From CAYRRR01 sp964426755 (GTDB lineage Bacteria; Patescibacteriota; Saccharimonadia; Saccharimonadales; JAGQNJ01): 14,006 nucleotides of DNA. Numbering within the stretch: the stretch's first letter is position 1; the number at the start of each line of letters is the position of its first letter. The DNA lies in the NCBI GenBank assembly GCA_964426755.1, contig CAYRRR010000014.1, positions 1-14,006 on the forward strand, read 5' to 3'. The notes below the pieces were generated by a model. The model did no database searches. It saw only the letters and a list, made by a program, of their open reading frames with translations, and was not told the DNA's origin. Shown piece by piece: positions 6,611-12,837 of the stretch. Both the position numbers and the translations under genes were made by a program.

Positions 6611-8469
6611 GTGGCTGGCGTCAACGACATGCTCAACGAGGCCCGCAAGTCCCTCGGCCTCGGTGAGCCCAACCACATCCAAACCTGGTATAAGAACCGG
6701 AACGGTTCGTCGTTCGCCGGGAACTTCGCCTGGTGCAACGCGGCCATTACCTACTGGGCCTACCAGTCCGGCAACTACCAGGCCGTGTGCTTCGGCACCG
6801 ACTACGCCTACACCGTCTACCACGCTCAGCGTTTCCAGAAGGCGGGCCAGTGGTACTCAGGCACCACGGCCAACGTGAAGAAGGCCAAGCCGGGCGACAT
6901 CGTGTTCTTCGACTGGGGCGGCTCGAATTCGATCGGGGCCATCGATCACGTGGGCGTCGTCGAGAAGAACAACGGCAACGGCACGGTCACCACGATCGAA
7001 GGCAACATCTCCAACAAGTGCATGCGCAAGACGCGGGACGCTTCCACCATCGCGGGCTACGGACGCCCGAAGTACACAGGCACGTCCTCCTCGTCGTCGG
7101 ACCCGACTCCCGGCTACTGGGCCTACCACTGGACGAACGGCAAGGCTCTGCACGTGCCGGACGGTTCGGTCATCCTGCGCCGGGGCTCGGGTGGCATGGA
7201 CGTGAAGCGGCTCCAGAACTCCCTCAACCTCGTCTACAGCGAAAAGCTCGATGTGGACGGGGACTTCGGTCCGCTGACCGAGGCGGCCGTCAAGCGAGCG
7301 CAGTCCAAGCTCAAGGTGACGGCCGATGGCGAGTACGGACCGCAGACGGCCAACGCGCTGAAGAAGCACATCGAAGCCGCGCTCAAGCCCAAGGACCCTG
7401 CTCCCCCGAAGGAGGAGCCCACGCCCGAACCTCCGAAGGAGGAGCCCCAGGTGCCTGCCGAGTGGGGTAGCTGGCACTACTCCGAAGCGCACATCGTCCG
7501 GCCGCTCACGATCCCCTTCGGGATCATCAAGAAGGGCGACAAGGGCGACCACGTGAAGAAGCTCCAGATGGCGCTGAACGCGGTCGGAGCGGGTTGGAAT
7601 GCGCACGCCAGCGGTGAGTTCGGGGACTGCACCGAGAACGCCCTGCTGGCGTTCCAGAAGGTGGCCAAGGGCGACGACCTCACCACGTCCCTGCTGGACC
7701 TGGAGAAGGGCGTCTACGGGCACCAGACGGCCCGAGCGCTGAACCGGCGCATCCTGGAGCACACCGACCCCCTGCCCGAGCACCAGCCACCGGAGGAGCC
7801 CGAGGAACCCGGCTCTGAGCCGGAGGCACCTGAAGAGGAAGAAGGAACGGACACTCCCTCCGACCCAGAGCCGGGTGAACAACCTGAGGTACCCGAAGAT
7901 CCAGAACCTGAACCTGCTGCGGGAGTCTGGGGAGATCGCCAGCTCGTCTTCCACGACGAGTTCAACGGCGACCAGCTCGACAGCTCTCGCTGGATCAACG
8001 GCCGGAGCTGGAGCTATCCCGGTGGCGGGCCGGTCAACCCGAACGACAACAAGCTCGACCACCTGGACCCCGAGGCGGTCAAGGTCAAGGACGGCGAGCT
8101 GGTCATCACGGCCGTCCGGGACGGCTCGGTCTGGCGCACGGGCCTGATCACCACGGGCAACGCCTTCCCCGAGGAGGATCGCTTCGCGCTCCAGACCGGC
8201 GACTTCCACGCCGCGCTCGTGCAGATGCCGGAGAACCCCATCGGGGCCTGGCCCGCACTGTGGACGTGGAACAACGGCGGCAACGAGATCGACTCGTTCG
8301 AGTGGCACGGGGACAACCCGAACCTGCTGGAGATCACCAACCACGTCAAGGGCGGTGGCAAGTACGTCAGCCTGCCCGAGCTGGTCAAGCCCGGCGGCTG
8401 GGTGTGGATCGCCACGGACTTCGGCGCGACCAACAATCGCTACTACGTCGGCGAAACGCTCGACTCGCT
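6611..8469 (+). CDS. Modular lysin: CHAP, two peptidoglycan-binding domains, GH16 (3' end lost in gap)
   Basis: GTG start three bases after the probable holin; 619 residues are visible before the run of N. Residues 1-157 are a CHAP amidase/peptidase with candidate catalytic Cys42 (FAWCNA), His113 (DHVGVV), and Glu130/Asn132 (IEGN). Residues 188-253 and 305-382 are two peptidoglycan-binding domains of the PG_binding_1 type (DGDFGPLTEAAV; VKKLQMAL). Residues 383-437 are a Pro/Glu-rich acidic linker. From about 440 a glycoside hydrolase family 16 domain begins: VFHDEFNG, GAWPALWTW, and EIDSFE at 559-564, the intact ExDxxE catalytic motif. About 180 residues of GH16 are present, so its last strands lie in the gap. 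It should cleave host peptidoglycan through CHAP; the GH16 substrate is unknown, perhaps a beta-glucan-like or other surface polysaccharide. Whether the open frame after the gap belongs to the same protein cannot be decided. Confidence 0.85.
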
Positions 8470-8569
8470 NNNNNNNNNNNNNNNNNNNNNNNNNNNNNNN
8501 NNNNNNNNNNNNNNNNNNNNNNNNNNNNNNNNNNNNNNNNNNNNNNNNNNNNNNNNNNNNNNNNNNNNN
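8470..8569. other. Assembly gap (100 N)
   Basis: Exactly 100 N, the usual placeholder for a scaffold gap of unknown size. It interrupts the GH16 domain on the left and the start of a GH25-like domain on the right. Completing both domains would need roughly 80 or more residues, so the true gap is probably longer than 100 bases. Confidence 0.95.
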
Positions 8570-9193
8570 AAGGACATCCTCAACCAGTCCGGAGGCATCA
8601 TCTGCCTGCGGGCTGGCCACGGGGACTACAAGGACAAGTACTTCGACAAGTGGCGTCCGCAGGTCGCCAACGCCAAGCTGGTCATGATCTATCTGTTCAT
8701 GGACACCAAGGACGGCGACGGGAAGAAGAACGCCGATTGGCTCATCAAGTGGGTCGGCGGCAAGCGGATGCCGAACGAGGTCTTCGTCGCGGACATCGAG
8801 CCCGGTGGCGGGAACTGGACGGTCTCCCAGACGCGAGCCTTCCACGACCGGGTGCGGTCTCAGCTCGGCGGGCCACCGGTCATGACGTACGCCAACGAGA
8901 GCTACGCCAAGGCTCGGGCGAGCCTGTTCACGAAGGACACCGGGTGGGTCGCCAAGTGGGGCCAGCCGGGTAAGGACGCGAGCCGGCCCACGGTCCCGCA
9001 CATCGTGTGGCAGCACGCGGCCGACGGCTACGGCAAGCCTCGGGTGCACTGGGCGGGCTGCTCAAAGCAAGCGGACGAGAACCGCGTTGACGGGTACACG
9101 CAAGCGGCCTTCGCGGCGAAGCTGCTCGGTACCTCTACCACTCCCCAGCCTCCTCCCTCGCCGCCTGCCAAATCCTCTGACTGCTGCTCGTGA
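8570..9193 (+). CDS. GH25-like muramidase, C-terminal part (5' end lost in gap)
   Basis: 207 residues are open from the gap to the TGA. The pattern fits the glycoside hydrolase family 25 lysozyme barrel: GGIICLRAGHGD (early strand), LVMIYLF, VADIEP with Asp75 and Glu77 of the fragment as candidate DxE catalytic residues, PVMTYANESYAKA, GWVAKWG, PHIVWQHAADGYG and RVDGYTQ near the end. Known GH25 enzymes cleave the MurNAc-GlcNAc bond. The C-terminus is Pro-rich and ends SSDCCS. It reads in the same frame as the lysin before the gap only because 100 N were inserted, so it may be the last domain of that lysin or a second, separate lysis gene. A strong terminator follows immediately. Family assignment is moderately sure; gene boundaries are unknown. 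Confidence 0.7.
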   Translation, partial: KDILNQSGGIICLRAGHGDYKDKYFDKWRPQVANAKLVMIYLFMDTKDGDGKKNADWLIKWVGGKRMPNEVFVADIEPGGGNWTVSQTRAFHDRVRSQLGGPPVMTYANESYAKARASLFTKDTGWVAKWGQPGKDASRPTVPHIVWQHAADGYGKPRVHWAGCSKQADENRVDGYTQAAFAAKLLGTSTTPQPPPSPPAKSSDCCS

Positions 9194-9195
9194 GC

Positions 9196-9233
9196 AGAGG
9201 GGCCGGGGGTTCGCCCTCGGCCCTTCTCTGTTT
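9196..9233 (+). terminator. Rho-independent-type terminator of the late operon
   Basis: A 14-bp stem (9196-9209 with 9214-9227, including two G-T pairs) is closed by a TTCG tetraloop at 9210-9213 and followed by a short T-rich tail ending GTTT. It begins three bases after the stop of the muramidase frame. It should end transcription of the tail and lysis genes; the tail is short, so read-through into the exonuclease gene is possible. Confidence 0.82.
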
Positions 9234-9245
9234 AGGAGGTGGCCG

Positions 9246-9995
9246 GTGAGCGGCCCAAGAATCCTAGTCCTCGACCTCGAAACGGCTCCGAATCTGGCCT
9301 TCGTCTGGAAGCTGTGGAACATCTCCAATATCAGCCTGAGCCAAGTCCAGGAGTTCGGCTACGTCATGTGCTTCTCGGCGAAGTGGCTGGGCGACGACCA
9401 GACGATGTTCTGGTCAGAGTTCCAGCACTCGCCCCAACGCATGATCGAGGCCGCGCACGAGCTGCTGGACGAGGCCGACGCTGTGATCACCTACAACGGG
9501 GACCGCTTCGATCTGCCCACCCTGAACTGGGAGTTCCTCCAACTGGAGATGGACCCTCCGTCCTCGTACATCAGCATCGACCTGCTCAAGGCGGTGCGAA
9601 AGAACTTCCGTGCACACTCCAACAAGCTCGATCATGTCGTGCAGCAGCTCGGCATCGGCTCGAAGGTCAAGCACGCGGGCTTCGAGCTATGGGTGCGGTG
9701 CCTGAACGGAGACCCGGAAGCCTGGCAGGAGATGGAGACCTACAACCGCCAGGACGTGAAGCTCACCGAAGAGCTGGCGCTGAGGCTCAAGCCGTGGCTG
9801 ACCAAATGGCCGAACCCCGTCCTCTTCGAGGACGAGGCCGGCGATGATCTTCGGTGTCCCGCGTGCGGTGGCCGGGACGTGGAGCGGCGGGGCTTCTACT
9901 ACACCCGCGTGGGGCGCTATCAGCGCTTCAAGTGCCTGGGCTGCGGGCGCTGGGCGACCTCGGGTCGTCGGGACCGGAGCGTCGATCTCCGCTAA
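9246..9995 (+). CDS. DnaQ-like 3'-5' exonuclease with C-terminal zinc ribbon
   Basis: The GTG at 9246 with AGGAGGT five bases upstream (9234-9240) defines a 249-residue protein; the frame is open further upstream but overlaps the terminator and the previous gene. It has the DEDD exonuclease motifs of the RNase H-like fold: Exo I with Asp10 and Glu12 (LDLET), Exo II with Asn84 and Asp89 (TYNGDRFD), Exo III with Tyr166 and Asp170 (YNRQD). A probable zinc ribbon follows, with Cys204, Cys207, Cys230 and Cys233 (CPAC and CLGC). It should remove nucleotides from DNA or RNA 3' ends, either in phage DNA replication or nucleic acid processing. It stands alone on the plus strand between the late-operon terminator and the second gap; no promoter was seen. 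The stop lies two bases before the run of N. Confidence 0.86.
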   Translation: MSGPRILVLDLETAPNLAFVWKLWNISNISLSQVQEFGYVMCFSAKWLGDDQTMFWSEFQHSPQRMIEAAHELLDEADAVITYNGDRFDLPTLNWEFLQLEMDPPSSYISIDLLKAVRKNFRAHSNKLDHVVQQLGIGSKVKHAGFELWVRCLNGDPEAWQEMETYNRQDVKLTEELALRLKPWLTKWPNPVLFEDEAGDDLRCPACGGRDVERRGFYYTRVGRYQRFKCLGCGRWATSGRRDRSVDLR

Positions 9996-9996
9996 G

Positions 9997-10096
9997 NNNN
10001 NNNNNNNNNNNNNNNNNNNNNNNNNNNNNNNNNNNNNNNNNNNNNNNNNNNNNNNNNNNNNNNNNNNNNNNNNNNNNNNNNNNNNNNNNNNNNNNN
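9997..10096. other. Assembly gap (100 N)
   Basis: A second placeholder of exactly 100 N. It lies between the convergent exonuclease gene and HNH gene and hides the HNH C-terminus and any bidirectional terminator. Its true length is unknown. Confidence 0.95.
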
Positions 10097-10447
10097 CAGG
10101 TTGCAGGCTCGGCACTCGGGGCGAAGGTTGCCCCATGAGTTGTCGCCTCCCTGCGAGCGCGGGATGATGTGCCCCACGGTGATCGGGTTGTTCGAGTCGC
10201 CCCACGGGAATCCGCAGGCACCCTTGGCCCGGCAGATCTCAGAGCCGCACTGGCCGGTGCATGCGCACCGCAACCGGTGCTTCTTGATGTACCGGGCGTA
10301 GGCGTCGTACTCGCGTCCACCCGCGCCCCGTTGCTGGCGGGTACCTCGGGCTCGCTCGTACTTCAGGGCGCAGCTCGGGCAGCGGCCCCGGACGAGGATG
10401 CTCTTGTCGAACAGGTCGTCGCAGTCGTTGCAGAACTTGAGAGGCAT
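10097..10447 (-). CDS. HNH endonuclease (C-terminus lost in gap)
   Basis: 117 residues are visible from the ATG at 10447 to the gap. Residues 6-26 hold a CxxC/CxxC zinc-ribbon-like pair (Cys6, Cys9, Cys23, Cys26). The middle part has further Cys residues (61, 63, 67, 72, 78). The HNH nuclease core begins near residue 88 with VGHIIPRSQGGDNSWGNLRPECRACN, including His93, Asn107 and the C-x2-C pair Cys112/Cys115. Only the last few residues appear to be missing. HNH nucleases in tailed phages commonly assist terminase in packaging or act as homing nucleases; neither role can be chosen here because no terminase gene is visible. Its start overlaps the stop of the upstream gene by one base (TAATG), with AGGAG ten bases before the ATG. 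Confidence 0.87.
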
Positions 10448-10683
10448 TACTGGTGCGCTCCTGACATGGCGACCGCGTTAATCTCGTGCGTGTAGTCCTC
10501 GGAGAACCAGTCGATCATTGCCGGCCCGATCTTGCGGCCGTGGTGACCGCAGAAGAACAGTTGCAGCACTTCCTTCTGGTCTACGAGCTTGCTCATCCGG
10601 AAGAAGGACTCCGCTCCGCACCGGTCGCACCGGTTCTCGTGGGCAGTCCAAGGCCGGGGATTGGTGGTCTCGAAGACACTCAT
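10447..10683 (-). CDS. Small zinc-binding protein, DUF7455-like
   Basis: 78 residues from the ATG at 10683. An in-frame upstream extension to 10890 is open but overlaps the 66-residue gene and has a very Arg/Pro-rich, non-coding look. Residues 18-48 contain RCDRCGAESFF and LFFCGHHGRK, so Cys19, Cys22, Cys45 and His47 or His48 can bind zinc. This is the pattern of the DUF7455 family, small proteins frequent in actinobacteria and their phages with no established function. The start overlaps the preceding stop by four bases (ATGA), and its own stop overlaps the HNH start, so all three are translationally coupled. Confidence 0.78.
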   Translation of the reverse strand: MSVFETTNPRPWTAHENRCDRCGAESFFRMSKLVDQKEVLQLFFCGHHGRKIGPAMIDWFSEDYTHEINAVAMSGAHQ

Positions 10684-10880
10684 GACCTGCCGCTCCTCTC
10701 CTGCTCGAAGAAGTCGTTGACGTCCAGCACGAGGATCAGTTGGTCCTGCGGGACCATGTACTCGCCAGGACCCCCGCCCCACGGCCGGATGGCGCAGTAC
10801 AGGACATCGGCTTCCCAGACCGCATCGACGATGCAGAGCTGGCCTTGGAACTCGACGGTATCGAAGGGGTGAAAGGCCAT
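10680..10880 (-). CDS. Hypothetical 66-residue protein
   Basis: ATG at 10880 preceded by an AAGAAGGTGG ribosome binding site. The sequence (FDTVEFQGQLCIVDAVWEADVLYCAIRPW, then YMVPQDQLILVLD) looks like a small beta-barrel of the SH3 type, as seen in many short phage proteins. It contains two Cys that are not in a zinc-motif spacing. It is the first gene after the inverted repeat at 10950-10997 and leads a coupled trio with the DUF7455-like and HNH genes. The family is not recognised. Confidence 0.7.
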   Translation of the reverse strand: MAFHPFDTVEFQGQLCIVDAVWEADVLYCAIRPWGGGPGEYMVPQDQLILVLDVNDFFEQERSGRS

Positions 10881-10949
10881 GATCGGCCACCTTCTTCCGA
10901 AAGGGAATCCTCTTCCCAGGGTAGTTGATTTGCAGTTTCTTCTTTGGGC

Positions 10950-10997
10950 CCCGGTGGCCAGAGAGGGTTTTGCGCTGCCCGGCCTCTGGCCACCGGG
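10950..10997. repeat. Perfect 14-bp inverted repeat between leftward genes
   Basis: CCCGGTGGCCAGAG at 10950-10963 is mirrored exactly by CTCTGGCCACCGGG at 10984-10997 with a 20-base loop that could add three G-C pairs. It lies in the 121-bp space between the stop of the 99-residue gene (11002) and the start of the 66-residue gene (10880). Neither strand has a T-run after the stem. It could be a terminator or attenuator of the tailless type common in actinobacteria, an RNA processing site, or a protein-binding site. Confidence 0.8.
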
Positions 10998-11001
10998 AGT
11001 T

Positions 11002-11301
11002 CTAGCGAATGGGGTTGTTGTGAATGAGCACGGAGCCGTCTTCGAGGATCTCCAGCCGGGAAACGTCGCCCTTGACGGCGCGCTTCGCGAGCTTCCACGC
11101 CTCGGGGTCGGCCTTACGGGCGTCCACGGGCGAGGGCTCCACGCGAGTGCGGGGCGGGAACTTGGCCTTGCTTCCCCGGACGTACCGGCGCTTGGGCTTT
11201 TCGGCCTCGGGTAGCGTTTCCGGCTTGACCGGCTCGTTCCCGAAGTCCAGACGAAGCAGGTCGTACAGATCCTTCGGTGCTCGATCGTCGCGCTTAGCCA
11301 T
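11002..11301 (-). CDS. Hypothetical 99-residue basic protein
   Basis: ATG at 11301; upstream bases contain AGAGAG and CAGG, a modest ribosome binding site. The N-terminus is charged (MAKRDDRAPKDLYDLLRLDFG), the middle is rich in Lys, Arg and Pro (KPKRRYVRGSKAKFPPRTR), and the end has a short beta-like segment (VSRLEILEDGSVLIHNNPIR). A basic disordered centre would suit nucleic acid binding, but nothing specific is recognised. Its stop is four bases from the perfect inverted repeat. It is the third gene of the leftward run starting at 11771. Confidence 0.68.
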   Translation of the reverse strand: MAKRDDRAPKDLYDLLRLDFGNEPVKPETLPEAEKPKRRYVRGSKAKFPPRTRVEPSPVDARKADPEAWKLAKRAVKGDVSRLEILEDGSVLIHNNPIR

Positions 11302-11319
11302 TTACCTGAATCTCTCTTT

Positions 11320-11526
11320 TTAGTTCGGGGCCTTCGCCAGGACCTTCGTGTTCTTGTCCACTTCGAGGTGGGCCACGTCGTCGCCGTTCTCCAGCCGGAG
11401 ATCGTAGAAGTCTCCGCCGCGCTCAGCGGGCTCGCACATCACACAGTGCATCAGCCGATCGAGCAGGAGGACTTCCCACTCCGGACCGAGCCGGGCGATC
11501 TTCACGGACTCGAAACCATCCAGCAT
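11320..11526 (-). CDS. Hypothetical 68-residue protein
   Basis: The ATG at 11526 has GGGGGGAG four bases upstream; the frame is open further upstream only inside the preceding gene. The protein reads as alternating strands (ESVKIARLGPEWEVLLLD, then DFYDLRLENGDDVAHLEVD) and has a CVMC pair at residues 27-30 that is not matched by a second pair. It is compact and acidic. The family is not recognised. It lies 11 bases after the stop of the preceding gene and 18 before the next start, in the same leftward run. Confidence 0.68.
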   Translation of the reverse strand: MLDGFESVKIARLGPEWEVLLLDRLMHCVMCEPAERGGDFYDLRLENGDDVAHLEVDKNTKVLAKAPN

Positions 11527-11537
11527 TGGACTCCCCC

Positions 11538-11771
11538 CTACTGCCGCTGCTGGGACTCGGCGGCAGTGGCCACCCCGTCGAAGATGATCTCTTCGTTGTA
11601 GGTGAAGGCCCTCCGCCAGAGTTCGAGGAACTTCGCGTCCCTCCCCCCTAGCCGTAGCAGGTGGTCCTCCCACGGCCGGTGGAACGCGCGGACGAGAGCC
11701 ATGTACTGCTCGTTGGTGTAGTCGGCCATCACCTGAGCGAGGAACCGATCATCCACCTCGTCCGGGTCCAC
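11538..11771 (-). CDS. Hypothetical 77-residue protein, first gene of the leftward run
   Basis: The frame is open back to 11993, but the GTG at 11771 has an excellent AAGGAG six bases upstream, and the upstream extension would cover the control region, so GTG 11771 is chosen. The protein is mostly helical and charged (DRFLAQVMADYTNEQYMALVRAFHRPWEDHLLRL, then FLELWRRAFTYNEEIIFDG). It has no Cys pair, membrane helix or known motif. As the first gene after the divergent control region it is likely an early gene under repressor control, but its function is unknown. A TTG at 11810 is a weaker alternative start. Confidence 0.65.
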   Translation of the reverse strand: MDPDEVDDRFLAQVMADYTNEQYMALVRAFHRPWEDHLLRLGGRDAKFLELWRRAFTYNEEIIFDGVATAAESQQRQ

Positions 11772-11810
11772 CTGGGTCTCCTTCGGTCGTTCGTTCTTGC
11801 CTTGGTTCAA

Positions 11811-11839
11811 GTTGTACCCACGATGTTGCCCCGATGCAA
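11811..11839 (-). promoter_or_regulatory. Candidate leftward promoter
   Basis: Read on the minus strand: TTGCAT (11839-11834), 17-base spacer, TACAAC (11816-11811). Transcription would begin near 11804, about 30 bases before the GTG at 11771. The match to the housekeeping consensus is partial (three of six and four of six), but the position ahead of the leftward genes is right. Confidence 0.45.
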
Positions 11840-11840
11840 C
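11825..11840. promoter_or_regulatory. Inverted repeat over the leftward promoter, possible operator
   Basis: GTTGC-N6-GCAAC covers the -35 element and the adjoining spacer of the candidate leftward promoter. A dimeric helix-turn-helix repressor bound here would block RNA polymerase. The divergent repressor gene starts 190 bases away. Confidence 0.42.
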
Positions 11841-11861
11841 CCCTTGCGCGGCAGGAAAACC

Positions 11862-11871
11862 GAAGATCTTC
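11862..11871. promoter_or_regulatory. Palindrome GAAGATCTTC, possible operator
   Basis: A perfect 10-bp palindrome with partly symmetric flanks (AAAAC before, TTTT after). Its AGATCT core lies 53 bp from the core of the second palindrome at 11915-11924. Confidence 0.4.
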
Positions 11872-11914
11872 TTTTGTCTTGGGGGATGCAAGGGTTTCGC
11901 TGGGGGCATCCCGG

Positions 11915-11935
11915 CGAGATCTCGATACCATCTCG
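11915..11935. promoter_or_regulatory. Palindrome CGAGATCTCG with a further inverted half-site, possible operator
   Basis: A perfect 10-bp palindrome at 11915-11924; its left half CGAGAT is also mirrored by ATCTCG at 11930-11935. It lies just upstream of the candidate rightward promoter, where a repressor could regulate its own gene. Confidence 0.4.
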
Positions 11936-11954
11936 GAAAGATCCGCATGTCGGG

Positions 11955-11984
11955 TTGACCTGGGGGTAGGGACCTCGCCAGACT
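11955..11984 (+). promoter_or_regulatory. Candidate rightward promoter of the repressor gene
   Basis: TTGACC at 11955-11960, 18-base spacer, CAGACT at 11979-11984, resembling the actinobacterial -35 TTGAC and -10 TAGACT types. The expected start near 11991 leaves a leader of about 40 bases before the ATG at 12030. Confidence 0.4.
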
Positions 11985-12029
11985 GAGATCCAATGAGCAA
12001 CCAGACTTGAAAGGGACCGAGCCGAGACC

Positions 12030-12434
12030 ATGACCAACGACTTCGCTGCGTGGCTAGACCGCACTCTGAGTAATCAAGGTGTCGGGTCAGCCCACGCGCT
12101 GGCCGAAAGGCTGGGGGTCTCGGACTCGCGCGTGAGCAAGTGGCGTGCGGGCCAGGCCACACCGCACTTCGACATGGTGGTCAAGGTAGCCCTGGCACTG
12201 GACGTGGATCCGATGCGTCTGGCAGCCAACGCGGGCCGTCTGCCCGCCGAGCTACAAGATCAGTACCAACCTCTGCCCATCCCTCCGGTGCGCGAGGAGG
12301 AGAAGATCAAACACCAGATCATGGGATGGAAGGGAATCAGCCTTGAAGCTAAGAAACGTATCTTGGAGATTTACGAACAGGACATCGCAAACGGGGAGGA
12401 AGACAGCGATGAAGGGGAAGCCGATCCTGATTGA
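12030..12434 (+). CDS. Cro/C1-type helix-turn-helix repressor (probable immunity repressor)
   Basis: A 134-residue protein with an XRE-family helix-turn-helix at residues about 18-60: AHALAERLGVSDSRVSKWRAGQATPHFDMVVKVALAL has the typical second and recognition helices. The remainder has a Pro-rich hinge (PLPIPPVREEE), a helical segment and a very acidic end (EEDSDEGEADPD). It has no protease domain of the LexA/cI type, so inactivation by self-cleavage is not expected. It is divergent from the leftward small genes across a palindrome-rich 258-bp region, the usual layout of a lysis-lysogeny switch. The ribosome binding site is weak (GAAAGGG is 13 bases upstream of ATG). Repressor function is inferred from fold and position. 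Confidence 0.82.
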   Translation: MTNDFAAWLDRTLSNQGVGSAHALAERLGVSDSRVSKWRAGQATPHFDMVVKVALALDVDPMRLAANAGRLPAELQDQYQPLPIPPVREEEKIKHQIMGWKGISLEAKKRILEIYEQDIANGEEDSDEGEADPD

Positions 12435-12837
12435 GGATAGGTTCAGCCCCGCCGTCCTCTACTGGCTGGCGATCACGTGCTGGTTGATCGCTGCGCTGAT
12501 CGCCGTTCTCCGGGCGGCCCACGTGGTGCCCAACAACCTCAGCGTCGTAGCCATCCTGGCGCTGGGAGCGGCGATCTTCTTCAGTCTTAGCCTGGGGCGG
12601 CGGGTGCAAACCGACTCCATTACCGAGATCTTCTCAACAGGTCTCCATGCCGCGCTTACCATCCGCAAGAGCGCGGTGGCCCGACTCAAGAAGCTTCACA
12701 CCGAGTCCTACGAGGACGGCGGGACCGTATGTGCGGAGTGCGGCAAGCCGTTCCCCTGCCCCACCCGCCAAGTCCTGGATCAGCTGGGGAACGAGCTGAC
12801 CGCCGAACTCCAGCACCGCACCGGACCCTCAATCTGA
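12409..12837 (+). CDS. Two-helix membrane protein with Cys-rich C-terminus, coupled to the repressor
   Basis: The ATG at 12409 has GGAGG ten bases upstream and lies inside the end of the repressor gene (26-base overlap); an ATG at 12343 is further inside and has no site. The product has 142 residues. Membrane helices span about 14-38 (AVLYWLAITCWLIAALIAV) and 43-63 (NLSVVAILALGAAIFFSLSL), giving a probable hairpin with the basic C-terminal half in the cytoplasm. Near the end, VCAECGKPFPCPT places Cys108, Cys111 and Cys117, a motif found in many small actinophage and Streptomyces proteins of unknown function. Expression together with the repressor suggests a function in lysogens, such as superinfection exclusion, but that is only inferred. 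Its stop overlaps the convergent thyX stop by nine bases. Confidence 0.74.
   Translation: MKGKPILIEDRFSPAVLYWLAITCWLIAALIAVLRAAHVVPNNLSVVAILALGAAIFFSLSLGRRVQTDSITEIFSTGLHAALTIRKSAVARLKKLHTESYEDGGTVCAECGKPFPCPTRQVLDQLGNELTAELQHRTGPSI

Noticed and set aside
6857..9049. Long open frame on the minus strand opposite the lysin
   Set aside because: It is antisense to well-recognised CHAP, PG-binding, GH16 and GH25 domains, crosses the gap, and its protein is Arg/Val/Asp-rich low-complexity, as expected from high-GC antisense frames.
6611..9193. A single 860-residue lysin spanning the first gap
   Set aside because: The join depends on a 100-N placeholder whose length is conventional; I list the two sides separately.
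10684..10890. Upstream extension of the DUF7455-like gene
   Set aside because: It overlaps the 66-residue gene fully in another frame and encodes an Arg/Pro/Gly-rich stretch unlike the zinc-binding domain; the ATGA overlap at 10680-10683 supports the short form.
10903..10917. Small hairpin GGGAA-TCCTC-TTCCC as a regulatory element
   Set aside because: Only five base pairs, a size expected by chance, and it lies just upstream of the ribosome binding site of the 66-residue gene without other support.
11772..11993. Upstream extension of the 77-residue gene to an ATG at 11993
   Set aside because: It would cover the palindromes and the candidate promoter, its protein is Pro/Arg-rich without structure, and GTG 11771 has an ideal ribosome binding site.
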